Origin: Gemmatimonadota bacterium
GTDB lineage: Bacteria > Gemmatimonadota > Gemmatimonadetes > Gemmatimonadales > GWC2-71-9
Assembly (NCBI GenBank): GCA_003220795.1
Contig: QHTK01000077.1
Coordinates: 1 to 49,669, forward strand
DNA length: 49,669 nucleotides
Direction: 5' to 3'
The translations under genes and the position numbers were made by a program. Shown here in pieces: positions 24,456 to 31,704 of the stretch. The first letter of the stretch is position 1; each line of letters begins with the position of its first letter. The notes beneath the pieces were generated by a model. The model ran no database searches. It had not been told where the DNA came from and was given only the letters and a program-made list of their open reading frames with translations.

Positions 24456-26422
24456 CGCTTCGCACGCCGCCGCGCGACCGCGCCGACCGCCGCCGGGGTG
24501 ACTGGCTCGGCGAACAACGTGACCGTCGCGCCGGTCGCGGCGCTGTCGCCCGCCGCGGGCCAGGTGTGCTCGGCGGTCCCCCACCCCTTCAACGCCACGC
24601 GGAAGCCGCGCCGGTGCAGCGCCCGGACCGCTTCGCGCAGCCGGAGGCCCGTCACATCGGGCACCGTCTGACGCCGCCCCGCGTCCACCGAATCCGGCTG
24701 ATACGGCCAGGGGACGACGTAGGGTACGACGCCGCCGTCGCCCTCGAGCGGCACCGCTGCCGTGGGCGGCGCGGCGGTCGAGAGCCGCGCCCGGTCGAGC
24801 GCAACGGTGCGCGCCGCCAGGGCCTGTTCGAGCATGGAGCGCGTGACGGGCGCGGCGGTTTGCGCCGCGAAATGGCTCCCCTTGTGCGGATTGTCGATCT
24901 TCACGACGAGCACCAGCTGCGGCTTGTCCGCCGGGAACAAGGCCGCGAACGACGCCGTGTACTGCCCCGCCGCGTAATGACCATTCACCACGCGACGCGC
25001 CGTCCCGGTTTTCGCGGCCACCGGAAAGTTGGTGAGTGCCGCCTCGGCACCGGTGCCGCGCTCCACCACCCCGCGCAGCAGGTCGCGCAGCCCCGTCGCG
25101 ATCTCGGGCGACACCGCGCGGCGCACCGGCTCCGGCTCGTGGCGGTACAGCAGCCGGCCCTCCGGGCTGCGCACTTCGCGAATGAGCGTCGGCTGCAGCA
25201 GCAACCCGCCGTTCGCCAGCGCGGCGTACGCGGCCGCCATCTGGATCGGTGTCACCGACAGCTCGTAACCAATGGCGAGGCTCGCGGCGCTCGGGCGGGT
25301 CCACTCGGACGGCGGCCGCAACCTCCCCGCCGCCTCCCCGGGAAATTCGATCCCCGTGAGCGTGCCGAAGCCGAAATCCCGCAGCGTCCGGTACTGCTCG
25401 GCTGGCGTCAAGCGCGCCGCGAACTTCACGATCGCGATGTTGCTCGAGACCCGGATCGCATCGGCCAGCGTGAGCGTCGGCTGCGGGTCCTCGTCGGTGA
25501 TCGTGCGTCCCGGCAGGCGATAGGTCCCGTCCTCTCCCGACACGTGCTCGCCCGGGCGCACCCGTTTGAGCGCCAGCAGCGACGCCGCGGCGAAAATCTT
25601 CGCGATGGACCCCGGCTCGAACGTGTCGATGAAGGCGCTCGGCCGCGCCGTCCCGTCCCGCTGCCGCGAGGCGATCGCCAGCACCTCTCCCGTGGCAGGA
25701 TCGAGCATCACCACGTCGCCGCCGTCGGCGTCCATGCGCCGCAGGGCGTCGTCCAGTGCGCGCTGAGCGATCTCCTGCAGCTCGGCGTCGAGCGTGAGCT
25801 CCACGTCGTATCCCGCCACGGGCTGGGCGATCACACGCGCCGGTGACTCGTATTCGCGCCCGGCGCGATCCTTCAGGACGACGGCCGAGCCGGAGCGCCC
25901 CGCCAGCAGCGAATCGAGCGTCTTCTCCATCCCCGAAGCCCCGTACCCATCGTCGCCCACGCGCCCGATCGTCGCCCGGGCGAGCTCGGGTGCGGGATAG
26001 AACCGGTTCACGACGGCTTCGAGGTGCACCCCCCGGATGCTCCGCAACGGCCGCACCTCGAGCGCGCTGAACGGGCCCGCGAAGTACGCGTAGCGCCTGT
26101 GCAGCGCCTCCTGCCAGCCGCGGGCGGCGAGGCCCAGCTGGCGGGCGATCAGCGCGCCGTCGCGCGCCGGATCGCGCAGCTCGTTGGGCGCGACGCCGAC
26201 GTGGTAGGTCTCCTGGGTGAGCGCGAGCGGCGTGCCGTGTCGGTCGCTCAGCGTGCCGCGGCGCGCCTGCAGCACGATCCGCTCCGTGCGCTGCGCCTGC
26301 GCCGCCTCCGCCCAGCGGCGACCCTCCAGCAGCTGCACCTGCGCCGCCCGCACCACGAGCAGCGCCAGAGCGATGAACACGCCGCGCTCCACGAACTCGA
26401 GGCGCACCGCCGGCTTCGCCAT
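24452..26422 (-). CDS. ftsI: septal penicillin-binding protein FtsI (PBP3) with C-terminal PASTA domain
   Basis: This is the class B transpeptidase that cross-links septal peptidoglycan beside FtsW. The 656 residues have one N-terminal membrane helix (VFIALALLVVRAAQV), the dimerisation/pedestal domain (RRGTLSDRHGTPLAL), and the transpeptidase domain with SIAK (Ser272-Lys275), SSN (326-328) and KTG (471-473). A single PASTA domain (about 580-645, TVPDVTGLRLREAVRALH) is present at the end. PASTA is typical of Gram-positive and some other bacterial FtsI proteins but missing in E. coli. The start is ATG 26422; ftsL ends two bases upstream. The chain ends with a basic tail, VARRRAKR. Confidence 0.96.
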   Translation of the reverse strand: MAKPAVRLEFVERGVFIALALLVVRAAQVQLLEGRRWAEAAQAQRTERIVLQARRGTLSDRHGTPLALTQETYHVGVAPNELRDPARDGALIARQLGLAARGWQEALHRRYAYFAGPFSALEVRPLRSIRGVHLEAVVNRFYPAPELARATIGRVGDDGYGASGMEKTLDSLLAGRSGSAVVLKDRAGREYESPARVIAQPVAGYDVELTLDAELQEIAQRALDDALRRMDADGGDVVMLDPATGEVLAIASRQRDGTARPSAFIDTFEPGSIAKIFAAASLLALKRVRPGEHVSGEDGTYRLPGRTITDEDPQPTLTLADAIRVSSNIAIVKFAARLTPAEQYRTLRDFGFGTLTGIEFPGEAAGRLRPPSEWTRPSAASLAIGYELSVTPIQMAAAYAALANGGLLLQPTLIREVRSPEGRLLYRHEPEPVRRAVSPEIATGLRDLLRGVVERGTGAEAALTNFPVAAKTGTARRVVNGHYAAGQYTASFAALFPADKPQLVLVVKIDNPHKGSHFAAQTAAPVTRSMLEQALAARTVALDRARLSTAAPPTAAVPLEGDGGVVPYVVPWPYQPDSVDAGRRQTVPDVTGLRLREAVRALHRRGFRVALKGWGTAEHTWPAAGDSAATGATVTLFAEPVTPAAVGAVARRRAKR

Positions 26423-26424
26423 CG

Positions 26425-26721
26425 CTAGGGAGGGCCGCTCCCCGGTCCCGGCAGCGGCACCAGGATGATCTCGCTGTCGGCTGGCAGGTGGAGGCCGAGC
26501 TTCGCCTGGGCGCGCGGCACCAGCACCGCCCGGCTCTGCTCGCTGCGGACCCGGCGCTCGAGCTCGGCCTGGTGGCCCTCGAGGTTGGCGCGGCGGGCAC
26601 GGATCTCGTTCAGCTCGCGCGCGTCGTGGATCGCCGCGGTCTGCCGGGCGTACACCAGCCAGGTCACGGCGAGGAACGCGACCAGCCACACGGCGACCCA
26701 GTGGCGTCCCTTAAGCCTCAT
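26425..26721 (-). CDS. ftsL: FtsL-like divisome protein
   Basis: This 98-residue bitopic protein has a short basic N-terminus, one membrane helix (WVAVWLVAFLAVTWLVYA) and a periplasmic coiled coil (ARELNEIRARRANLEGHQAELERRV in heptad-like spacing, about 33-60). It ends with a hydrophobic-rich tail. FtsL bridges FtsQ to FtsW/FtsI. Primary sequence is too variable to prove identity; the topology, the length and the position between rsmH and ftsI are exactly those of ftsL. Its start overlaps the rsmH end by 11 bases. Confidence 0.88.
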   Translation of the reverse strand: MRLKGRHWVAVWLVAFLAVTWLVYARQTAAIHDARELNEIRARRANLEGHQAELERRVRSEQSRAVLVPRAQAKLGLHLPADSEIILVPLPGPGSGPP

Positions 26722-27622
26722 GCGCCACCTCGAACGCCCGGAGCAGCGCGGAGCGGGCGCGCGGATTCGCCCGCACTTCGGCGGTCCCCGGCCGCACCGG
26801 GCGCTTCGTGAGCACCCGGCCGATCGGCCGCCCCCGGCAGGTGCATACCGGTTGGCCCGGCGGGCAGACGCACCGCCTGCCCCAGTCGCGGAATGCGTGC
26901 TTGACGATGCGATCCTCGCCTGAATGGTACGTGATGACGGCCATCCGGCCGCCGGGGACGAGCGTCGCCCGCAGCGCCGGCAGCCCCAGCTCGAGCTGCT
27001 CGAGCTCCTGATTCACCACGATGCGAAGCGCCTGGAACAGGCGCGCGAAATCCGGCGGCCCCGAGCGCGGGCCCAGCGCCTCGCGGATCGCGTTCACGAA
27101 GTCGTCGCTCGTGGCGAACGGCGCGTTGCCCCGGCGCTTCACGATCACCTGGGCGAGCCGCTTCGCCCGGCGCTCGTCGGCGAGCTCCGCGAAGCTGGTG
27201 GCCAGGCGCTCGACCGGCCAGGTGTTCAGCAGGTCGGCCGCCGTCAGGCCCCGCCCGCCGGCCATGCGCATGTCGAGCGGCGCCCCCGGACGAAAGGTAA
27301 ACCCGCGCTCGGCGGTATCGAGTTGGTGGGACGACACCCCGAGGTCGAGCAGGATGCGGTCGGGGCGGAATGCCGCCACAGTGCCGAGCACCTTGGCCGA
27401 GCCGAACGGACCGGTCGAGTAGCGGATGCCGTCCTCGCCGAGTCGCGCGCGCGCCGCCGCGATCGCATCGGGGTCCCGGTCGACGGCCAGCACCTCCGCG
27501 CCGACCTCCCGCAACAGCGCGGCGTGGCCGCCGCCGCCCACGGTCGCGTCCACAGCGCGGCGACCGCCTTCCGCCCAACTGCGCACCGCCGCCGCGAGGA
27601 CCGGGACATGATAGTCGGACGT
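26711..27622 (-). CDS. rsmH: 16S rRNA (cytosine-1402-N4)-methyltransferase RsmH, probable ACG start
   Basis: RsmH methylates N4 of C1402 in the 16S rRNA P site with S-adenosylmethionine. The motif DATVGGGGHAALL, LLDLGVSSHQLD, RGFTFRPGAPLDMRM and ITYHSGEDRIVKH are diagnostic. The conserved N-terminus YHVPVL is encoded upstream of the first ordinary start (GTG 27586, which has no ribosome binding site), and no ATG, GTG or TTG lies in frame there. An ACG at 27622 gives a start T/M-SDYHVPVLAAAV, just where other RsmH proteins begin, and has GGGGAGAG five bases upstream from its core. I therefore propose ACG initiation, giving 303 residues. A base error or a recent ATG-to-ACG change is the alternative. 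Confidence 0.88.
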   Translation of the reverse strand, partial: TSDYHVPVLAAAVRSWAEGGRRAVDATVGGGGHAALLREVGAEVLAVDRDPDAIAAARARLGEDGIRYSTGPFGSAKVLGTVAAFRPDRILLDLGVSSHQLDTAERGFTFRPGAPLDMRMAGGRGLTAADLLNTWPVERLATSFAELADERRAKRLAQVIVKRRGNAPFATSDDFVNAIREALGPRSGPPDFARLFQALRIVVNQELEQLELGLPALRATLVPGGRMAVITYHSGEDRIVKHAFRDWGRRCVCPPGQPVCTCRGRPIGRVLTKRPVRPGTAEVRANPRARSALLRAFEVAHEA

Positions 27623-27625
27623 CGG

Positions 27626-27633
27626 CTCTCCCC
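27626..27633 (-). promoter_or_regulatory. ribosome binding site supporting the ACG start of rsmH
   Basis: On the minus strand GGGGAGAG (27633-27626) leaves five bases between its GGAG core and the ACG at 27622-27620. It stands directly after the U-tract of the tRNA-Asp terminator. No comparable site precedes the GTG at 27586, and the only ATG nearby (27609) is in another frame. Confidence 0.6.
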
Positions 27634-27670
27634 GGAAAAACGAAAACCCCGCCTGCCGTGGCAGGCGGGG
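27634..27670 (-). terminator. intrinsic terminator after tRNA-Asp, before rsmH
   Basis: On the minus strand a perfect 10-base stem CCCCGCCTGC / GCAGGCGGGG with a CACG loop (27670-27647) is followed by TTTTCGTTTTT (27646-27636). This is a textbook Rho-independent terminator. It ends tRNA-Asp transcripts about a dozen bases before the rsmH start, so any rsmH message from the tRNA promoter must read through it. Confidence 0.9.
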
Positions 27671-27702
27671 CCTGGTGCGTCGTCCCGCGAGGCGGGTTCA
27701 GG

Positions 27703-27776
27703 CGGGGCTGACGGGGCTCGAACCCGCGACCTCCGGTGTGACAGACCGGCACTCTAACCAGCTGAGCTACAGCCCC
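27703..27776 (-). tRNA. tRNA-Asp (anticodon GTC)
   Basis: The 74-base cloverleaf folds fully. The acceptor is GGGGCTG/CAGCCCC with discriminator G, and the D arm is GCTC...GAGT. The anticodon stem CCGGT/ACCGG has loop CTGTCAC (anticodon GTC), and the T arm is GCGGG-TTCGAGC-CCCGT. The 3' CCA is not encoded. It has its own promoter upstream and a strong terminator downstream, and it occupies the place where mraZ usually stands ahead of rsmH. Confidence 0.97.
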
Positions 27777-27793
27777 CTGCGACGGAAGGCCGC

Positions 27794-27822
27794 AATATAG
27801 GCTCGCGCGACGGGCAATTCAA
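27794..27822 (-). promoter_or_regulatory. sigma-70-type promoter of tRNA-Asp
   Basis: On the minus strand TTGAAT (27822-27817), a 17-base spacer and TATATT (27799-27794) place the transcription start near 27787, about 11 bases before the mature tRNA 5' end. The -35 box lies just past the stop codon of the upstream TPR gene. If the terminator is leaky, this promoter would also serve the dcw cluster. Confidence 0.7.
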
Positions 27823-27826
27823 TGTA

Positions 27827-29620
27827 TCAGAAGTTGCGACACTTGAACGCCTTCTTGACCGACGCCATCGCGCCCTCGAACTTCGCCAATCCCAGCAGCG
27901 TGGTATCGACCGTGGGCGGGTGCACGCTGCGCCCGAGGGTCAGCGCCGCGCGCACCTCGGCCAGATGGTCGTTGAACGCCTTCGCCTCCGTGCAGTTCTT
28001 GGCCTTCGTCATCGCCTGATACTCCGCGGGCAGCACCGACATCGCCGCCAATCCGTACCAGAAGCTCGCGTTCGCTCGAATCGCGTGGCGCAGACCGGCC
28101 GTATCGGCCGGCGTGCGCGGCGCCACCAGGGCCAGCGTCCGCTGCAGCCACGGCACGGCCCGATCCGACGCCCCGGCCCGGATGAGCTTCTCGCCCGCGC
28201 TGCGCATGATCGCCGCCGCGTTGACCTGCGTCGCAGTGTCGGGCGACGTGGCCGCCCGCTCCAGGTACACCCGGGCGCTGTCGAGCCTGTCGGCGAACGC
28301 GCTGCGGAGCCGCTTCAGTGCGACGGTGTCGCTCTTCAGCTTCGTCGCCTGCGCCGTGTCGTATGTCGCCCCGTCGACGATCGCCTTCGCCAGGAGTAGC
28401 GCGTTGGCCACGTCGCTCGGATCGATGGCGAGGGACTGCTTGTAGGCCCACAACGCCGAGTCCCGCTGGCCCTTCATGTCGAAGCCCTGCGCCAGCGCCT
28501 TGTAGAACGCCGCGGACTTCGGGAAGTGACGCACCGCCGCGTGCGCGAACAGCAGCAGGTTGGCCGTGTCGGAGATCTGCTGCGCCGCGCCGAGAGCGGC
28601 TTTGAGGAACGTCGAGTCCGCCTGCCTCGTGCTGTCGCTCTTGAGCTGCTGCACGAACCCGTCCACCACGCAGCGCCACAGCTCGCCCTCGAGGCAGATC
28701 CGCTGCTTCAGCTCGGCCATCTTCTGGTCGGCCGCGTTGCGGGCGAGTCCCTCGTCGAGCAGGTTCACCGCCTGCTGGTATTGCTTCTGCAGCCGCAGCA
28801 GCTCGGCGATGCCGAGGCGCAGCTGCGTGTTCTGGGGCTCGCCCTGCAGCTCATGGATGAACGCGCCGATCGCTTTGAGCGTATCGCCCTTCTGCTGATA
28901 CAGGCGCGCAATGTTCTCCCAGGCAGTCGCGTTGAGCGAGTCGAGCGCGGCCGCGCGCTGGTAGGCCACGAGCTGGCTGTCCACGGGCATACGCTGCGCT
29001 TCGTACACGGTCGCCACGCACAGGTAGGCGGCGGGGAGATTCGGCTCGGTCGCGAGCGCCTTGCGCGCCGCCTCGAGTGCCTTCGCGAACTGGCTCTTCT
29101 GGCGCAGATCGTTGCACTCGCGCGCCTGCTCCCCCGCGCGTACGATCGCGTTCATTTTCTGAGCGATCGCCTCGCCCAGCGCTGCGGGGGTCGCGGGGTT
29201 GCCGCTCGAGACCGTGAACAGCGCCGCGTACCCCGAGGAGCCGATGTCCCGCACCCGGATGTGCGTGACCAGCCCTCCGCTCCGCTCGAGCGTGCCGATG
29301 GTGTAGGCGTTGACGTTGAGGAACCGCGCGAGCAGCAGGGCCTGCGCGTCGTCGAGCAGCACGTCGCAGGCGAAGTCCGACGCCTTCAGGGCGTCGCACA
29401 GCTTGGCCTTGGGAATCACGAGGACCTTGTACTTCGCGAGCTGCTCCAGCCGCGCGCGGGCGGCGTCCATCGTCGCGATGCTGACGCCTGAGTCCGCCGG
29501 CGTCTTCACGGCGAGCGGCAGCAGGAGCAGTTTCTCGGTCGGCTGCTGAATGGCGAGCTGCGCCGTCGCGGCGCTCCCCCCGCCGAGCACGAGGCCGGCC
29601 ACCAGTCGCAGAAGTCTCAC
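27827..29620 (-). CDS. exported TPR-repeat protein of unknown function
   Basis: This 597-residue protein has a clear cleavable signal sequence (MRLLRLVAGLVLGGGSAATAQ). Residues about 25-170 look like a TolB-N-like or lipoprotein-type alpha/beta domain (KLLLLPLAVKTPADSGV, YKVLVIPKAKLCDAL). Then come many TPR helices (NLPAAYLCVATVYEAQRM, ATAWENIARLYQQKGDTLKAI, LRLGIAELLRLQKQYQQAV, SALWAYKQSLAIDPSDV). Several cysteines are spaced through the chain. It probably acts as a periplasmic protein-binding scaffold; no partner can be named. The start is GTG 29620 with GAGAGG upstream. It is read from the same transcript as tRNA-Val, which ends about 38 bases before it. Confidence 0.8.
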   Translation of the reverse strand: MRLLRLVAGLVLGGGSAATAQLAIQQPTEKLLLLPLAVKTPADSGVSIATMDAARARLEQLAKYKVLVIPKAKLCDALKASDFACDVLLDDAQALLLARFLNVNAYTIGTLERSGGLVTHIRVRDIGSSGYAALFTVSSGNPATPAALGEAIAQKMNAIVRAGEQARECNDLRQKSQFAKALEAARKALATEPNLPAAYLCVATVYEAQRMPVDSQLVAYQRAAALDSLNATAWENIARLYQQKGDTLKAIGAFIHELQGEPQNTQLRLGIAELLRLQKQYQQAVNLLDEGLARNAADQKMAELKQRICLEGELWRCVVDGFVQQLKSDSTRQADSTFLKAALGAAQQISDTANLLLFAHAAVRHFPKSAAFYKALAQGFDMKGQRDSALWAYKQSLAIDPSDVANALLLAKAIVDGATYDTAQATKLKSDTVALKRLRSAFADRLDSARVYLERAATSPDTATQVNAAAIMRSAGEKLIRAGASDRAVPWLQRTLALVAPRTPADTAGLRHAIRANASFWYGLAAMSVLPAEYQAMTKAKNCTEAKAFNDHLAEVRAALTLGRSVHPPTVDTTLLGLAKFEGAMASVKKAFKCRNF

Positions 29621-29657
29621 GCGCGCTGTCCTCTCACGTTGCGGTCTGGTACCCCAG

Positions 29658-29732
29658 TGGGCGAAGAGGGATTCGAACCCCCGGCCTCCTGCGTGTAAGG
29701 CAGGCGCTCTGAACCGACTGAGCTATTCGCCC
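29658..29732 (-). tRNA. tRNA-Val (anticodon TAC)
   Basis: The 75-base cloverleaf has acceptor GGGCGAA/TTCGCCC with discriminator A and D arm GCTC...GAGC. The anticodon stem CCTGC/GCAGG has loop CTTACAC (anticodon TAC), and the T arm GGGGG-TTCGAAT-CCCTC contains one G-U pair. CCA is not encoded. It sits between two protein genes with no terminator, 16 bases after the small membrane protein gene, so it is probably processed from a shared mRNA. Confidence 0.97.
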
Positions 29733-29748
29733 GTCGCACCGCGGGGCC

Positions 29749-29934
29749 TTAAAGGGCGAGGCCTACCGGAAAGAAAACGCAGTAGCCGAGAACGAGCAGA
29801 ATCGGCGCGGCCGTGGTCGACCCGCGCGCCAGCAACACGTACCCGGCCGCGAGCGACACGACGGCCGCCGCGAGAAACAACCAGTTCCTGGGGCCCAAGT
29901 GCAGGCGCGAGCGTGCCAGACTCTGGTCGGGCAT
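29749..29934 (-). CDS. small two-helix membrane protein (DUF3098-like)
   Basis: This 61-residue protein has a short polar start (MPDQSLARSRLHLGPRN) and two membrane segments (WLFLAAAVVSLAAGYVLLA and APILLVLGYCVFFPVGLAL). The layout and the PILLVLGYCV stretch recall DUF3098-type proteins, whose function is not known to me. A good promoter ends 10 bases before the ATG, so it is predicted to be leaderless. It heads a transcript that also carries tRNA-Val and the exported TPR protein. Confidence 0.7.
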   Translation of the reverse strand: MPDQSLARSRLHLGPRNWLFLAAAVVSLAAGYVLLARGSTTAAPILLVLGYCVFFPVGLAL

Positions 29935-29943
29935 AAGGCCGAC

Positions 29944-29972
29944 AGTTTACGCGCCAATTTCAAGCTCGTCAA
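29944..29972 (-). promoter_or_regulatory. sigma-70-type promoter of the small membrane protein-tRNA-Val-TPR unit
   Basis: On the minus strand TTGACG (29972-29967), 17 bases, then TAAACT (29949-29944). The -10 box ends 10 bases before the ATG at 29934, the same distance as at asnS. The -35 box overlaps the stop codon of the metalloprotease gene, which marks a boundary of the chemosensory operon. Confidence 0.65.
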
Positions 29973-30895
29973 GCAGTTGGACCGTCCGGCTCCGACACCG
30001 CCCACCCTTCGTCCAGCAGGGCCTTCCGCTCCCGATCGCGCCGCCGGCGCACCCGGACGAGCCACACGAGCACGAGCCCCGTGGTCGCCCAGAAGGCGCC
30101 CGCCGCCACGGCCCACGACACCCACCCGTACCGCTGCGCCACGTCCCGCTGCCAGCGCGACTCGAAGTCGTCCTGCGTCATGTGATACGTGGCCCGCAAC
30201 GCCGCATCGAACGTCGGCTCGCGCGCCAGGCCGGCGATCAGCAGCCCGAGCCCACGTCCGCCGCGGCCGCCGCCCCAGCGGTCGAGCAGCAACACCGCGG
30301 TGGTCGCCAGGCCGTACGCTGTCTCCGCGTCCGTACGATCGCCGCGCAAAGCGCGATCGAGCTCGTCCAGGTCCATGTGCACGCCCCGTGCCAGCTGCCA
30401 GTTGAGACGCAGCGCATCGAGCCGGTCCCACTCTCCGGCCGCGACCGCGGCGTAGCCTTCCTCGAACCAGAGGGGCAGCACACGCCGGACGCGCCAGCGG
30501 AGCGCCACGTGGGCGAGCTCGTGGCGTAACGCGGCGGTCAGCCGGTCGGGCGGACCGGCGGACAGCAACACGACTGTTCCCGCGTCCGGGAACGCCGCGC
30601 CTTCGCTCCAGCTCGGGAGGCGCCCACGCGTGAGCGAGTCGAACTTGGCCCGCGTGGGCGCGAGGATCAGGCGGATGCGACGATCGGGGAGTGGGCCGAC
30701 GCCCGGAAATGGCGGCGCGCGATCGGCGGCGTCGGCGAGCGCCGCGGCCAGGCCCTGCTGCGGCGGCCACGCCACCGCCGTCACGCGACCGACGATCACT
30801 GCGCCGGGGCCCGGGCCCTGGCCGAGCAGCAGCAGCAGCGCTAGATGCGCGGCGGCTCCTGCCCCTGCTGCACCAGCGCGAGCGTCTCCTGGCAC
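29969..30895 (-). CDS. membrane-anchored gluzincin-type metalloprotease (peptidase MA-like)
   Basis: The protein has a HELAH zinc motif (about 125-129) with a second glutamate in WFEEGYAAVAAGEWD some 20 residues later, the arrangement of gluzincin/peptidase MA-like enzymes. A membrane helix near the C-terminus (WAVAAGAFWATTGLVLVWLV) is followed by a basic cytoplasmic tail. The start is uncertain. GTG 30895 has GGGG upstream and includes the signal-like run AHLALLLLLGQGPGPGA, but it overlaps the TPR gene by 55 bases. GTG 30799 avoids overlap but loses the signal. I chose 30895, giving 308 residues. The substrate is unknown. The gene closes the chemosensory operon, and a new promoter lies at its stop codon. 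Confidence 0.75.
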   Translation of the reverse strand: MPGDARAGAAGAGAAAHLALLLLLGQGPGPGAVIVGRVTAVAWPPQQGLAAALADAADRAPPFPGVGPLPDRRIRLILAPTRAKFDSLTRGRLPSWSEGAAFPDAGTVVLLSAGPPDRLTAALRHELAHVALRWRVRRVLPLWFEEGYAAVAAGEWDRLDALRLNWQLARGVHMDLDELDRALRGDRTDAETAYGLATTAVLLLDRWGGGRGGRGLGLLIAGLAREPTFDAALRATYHMTQDDFESRWQRDVAQRYGWVSWAVAAGAFWATTGLVLVWLVRVRRRRDRERKALLDEGWAVSEPDGPTA

Positions 30896-31704
30896 TTCTT
30901 GCCCCAGGGATTGAACTTGTTCGCCTTGAAGCCCGCCTCCCACGTCTGCTGCGCCTGCGCCTGGTCACCCGAGAACCAGTACGCGCGGCCCAGCTCGTAA
31001 TGGGCCTCGATCAAGTTCGGCCCGAGCTTCAGCGCCTTCTGCAGAAAGGTCTGGGCGTCCTCGTACATCTCCCGCTGCAGGTACACGAGGCCGAGATAGA
31101 AGTGGGCGTACAGCGTGGCCTTCTTGTCGTTGTCGAGTCGGATCGCCTTGGACAGGTGCTCGATCGCCTCCCCGAAGATCCGCTTCTTCAAACAGATGTA
31201 GCCGACGTTGATCCGCGCGAGCGAATTCGCCGGCTCCTTCATGAGCACCTTTTGAAAGGTTCCCAGGGCGTCGTCATACTCCTCGTGCAGCATTTGCGCC
31301 CAGCCGAGCAGCGACTCGGCCTGGGTCTCGCCGGGCGAGAGCTGCAGGGCTTTCTGCAGCGCCTGGATCGCCCCGACGTGGTCGCCGAGCGAGATGAGGC
31401 TCCAGCCCTTCTCGATGAAGGTCGAGGCGCCGATGTGGTCGGCGTGGACGGCGGGTCGCGTCCCCGTGAACTCCGGGGCCGACGCCTCCGCCGTCGACGT
31501 GGCGAGCTGTTTGTAGCGGTCGACCAGCTTGCGGATCTCCTCCTTCAGCTCGCTCAACTCGCCGATGAGCGAGTCGACCTGCTTGAAGAAGGCGATGATC
31601 TCGCGCTTCACCACCTCACGCTCGGGCCCCCCGGTCGTCGTGTCGAGCTGGCGCGCGATCGTATCGTACTCCGCCCGCAGGGCGCGAACCGGGGAATCGA
31701 CCAT
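30841..31704 (-). CDS. TPR-repeat protein of the chemosensory operon
   Basis: This 287-residue soluble protein has no signal. The N-terminal third (about 1-70) is helical and charged (EREVVKREIIAFFKQVDSL), probably a coiled coil. It is followed by about five TPR units (GWSLISLGDHVGAIQALQKA, EYDDALGTFQKVLMKEPANS, IFGEAIEHLSKAIRLDND, MYEDAQTFLQKALKLGPN). ATG 31704 overlaps the cheW stop by a base pattern ATGA, so its translation is coupled to CheW. An adaptor role within the CheW/CheA array is inferred from context only. Confidence 0.82.
   Translation of the reverse strand: MVDSPVRALRAEYDTIARQLDTTTGGPEREVVKREIIAFFKQVDSLIGELSELKEEIRKLVDRYKQLATSTAEASAPEFTGTRPAVHADHIGASTFIEKGWSLISLGDHVGAIQALQKALQLSPGETQAESLLGWAQMLHEEYDDALGTFQKVLMKEPANSLARINVGYICLKKRIFGEAIEHLSKAIRLDNDKKATLYAHFYLGLVYLQREMYEDAQTFLQKALKLGPNLIEAHYELGRAYWFSGDQAQAQQTWEAGFKANKFNPWGKKCQETLALVQQGQEPPRI

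Noticed and set aside
26718..27752. Alternative 344-codon minus-strand frame across rsmH and tRNA-Asp
   Set aside because: It reads through the tRNA and terminator and gives an Arg/Gly-rich chain. The RsmH frame has diagnostic motifs.
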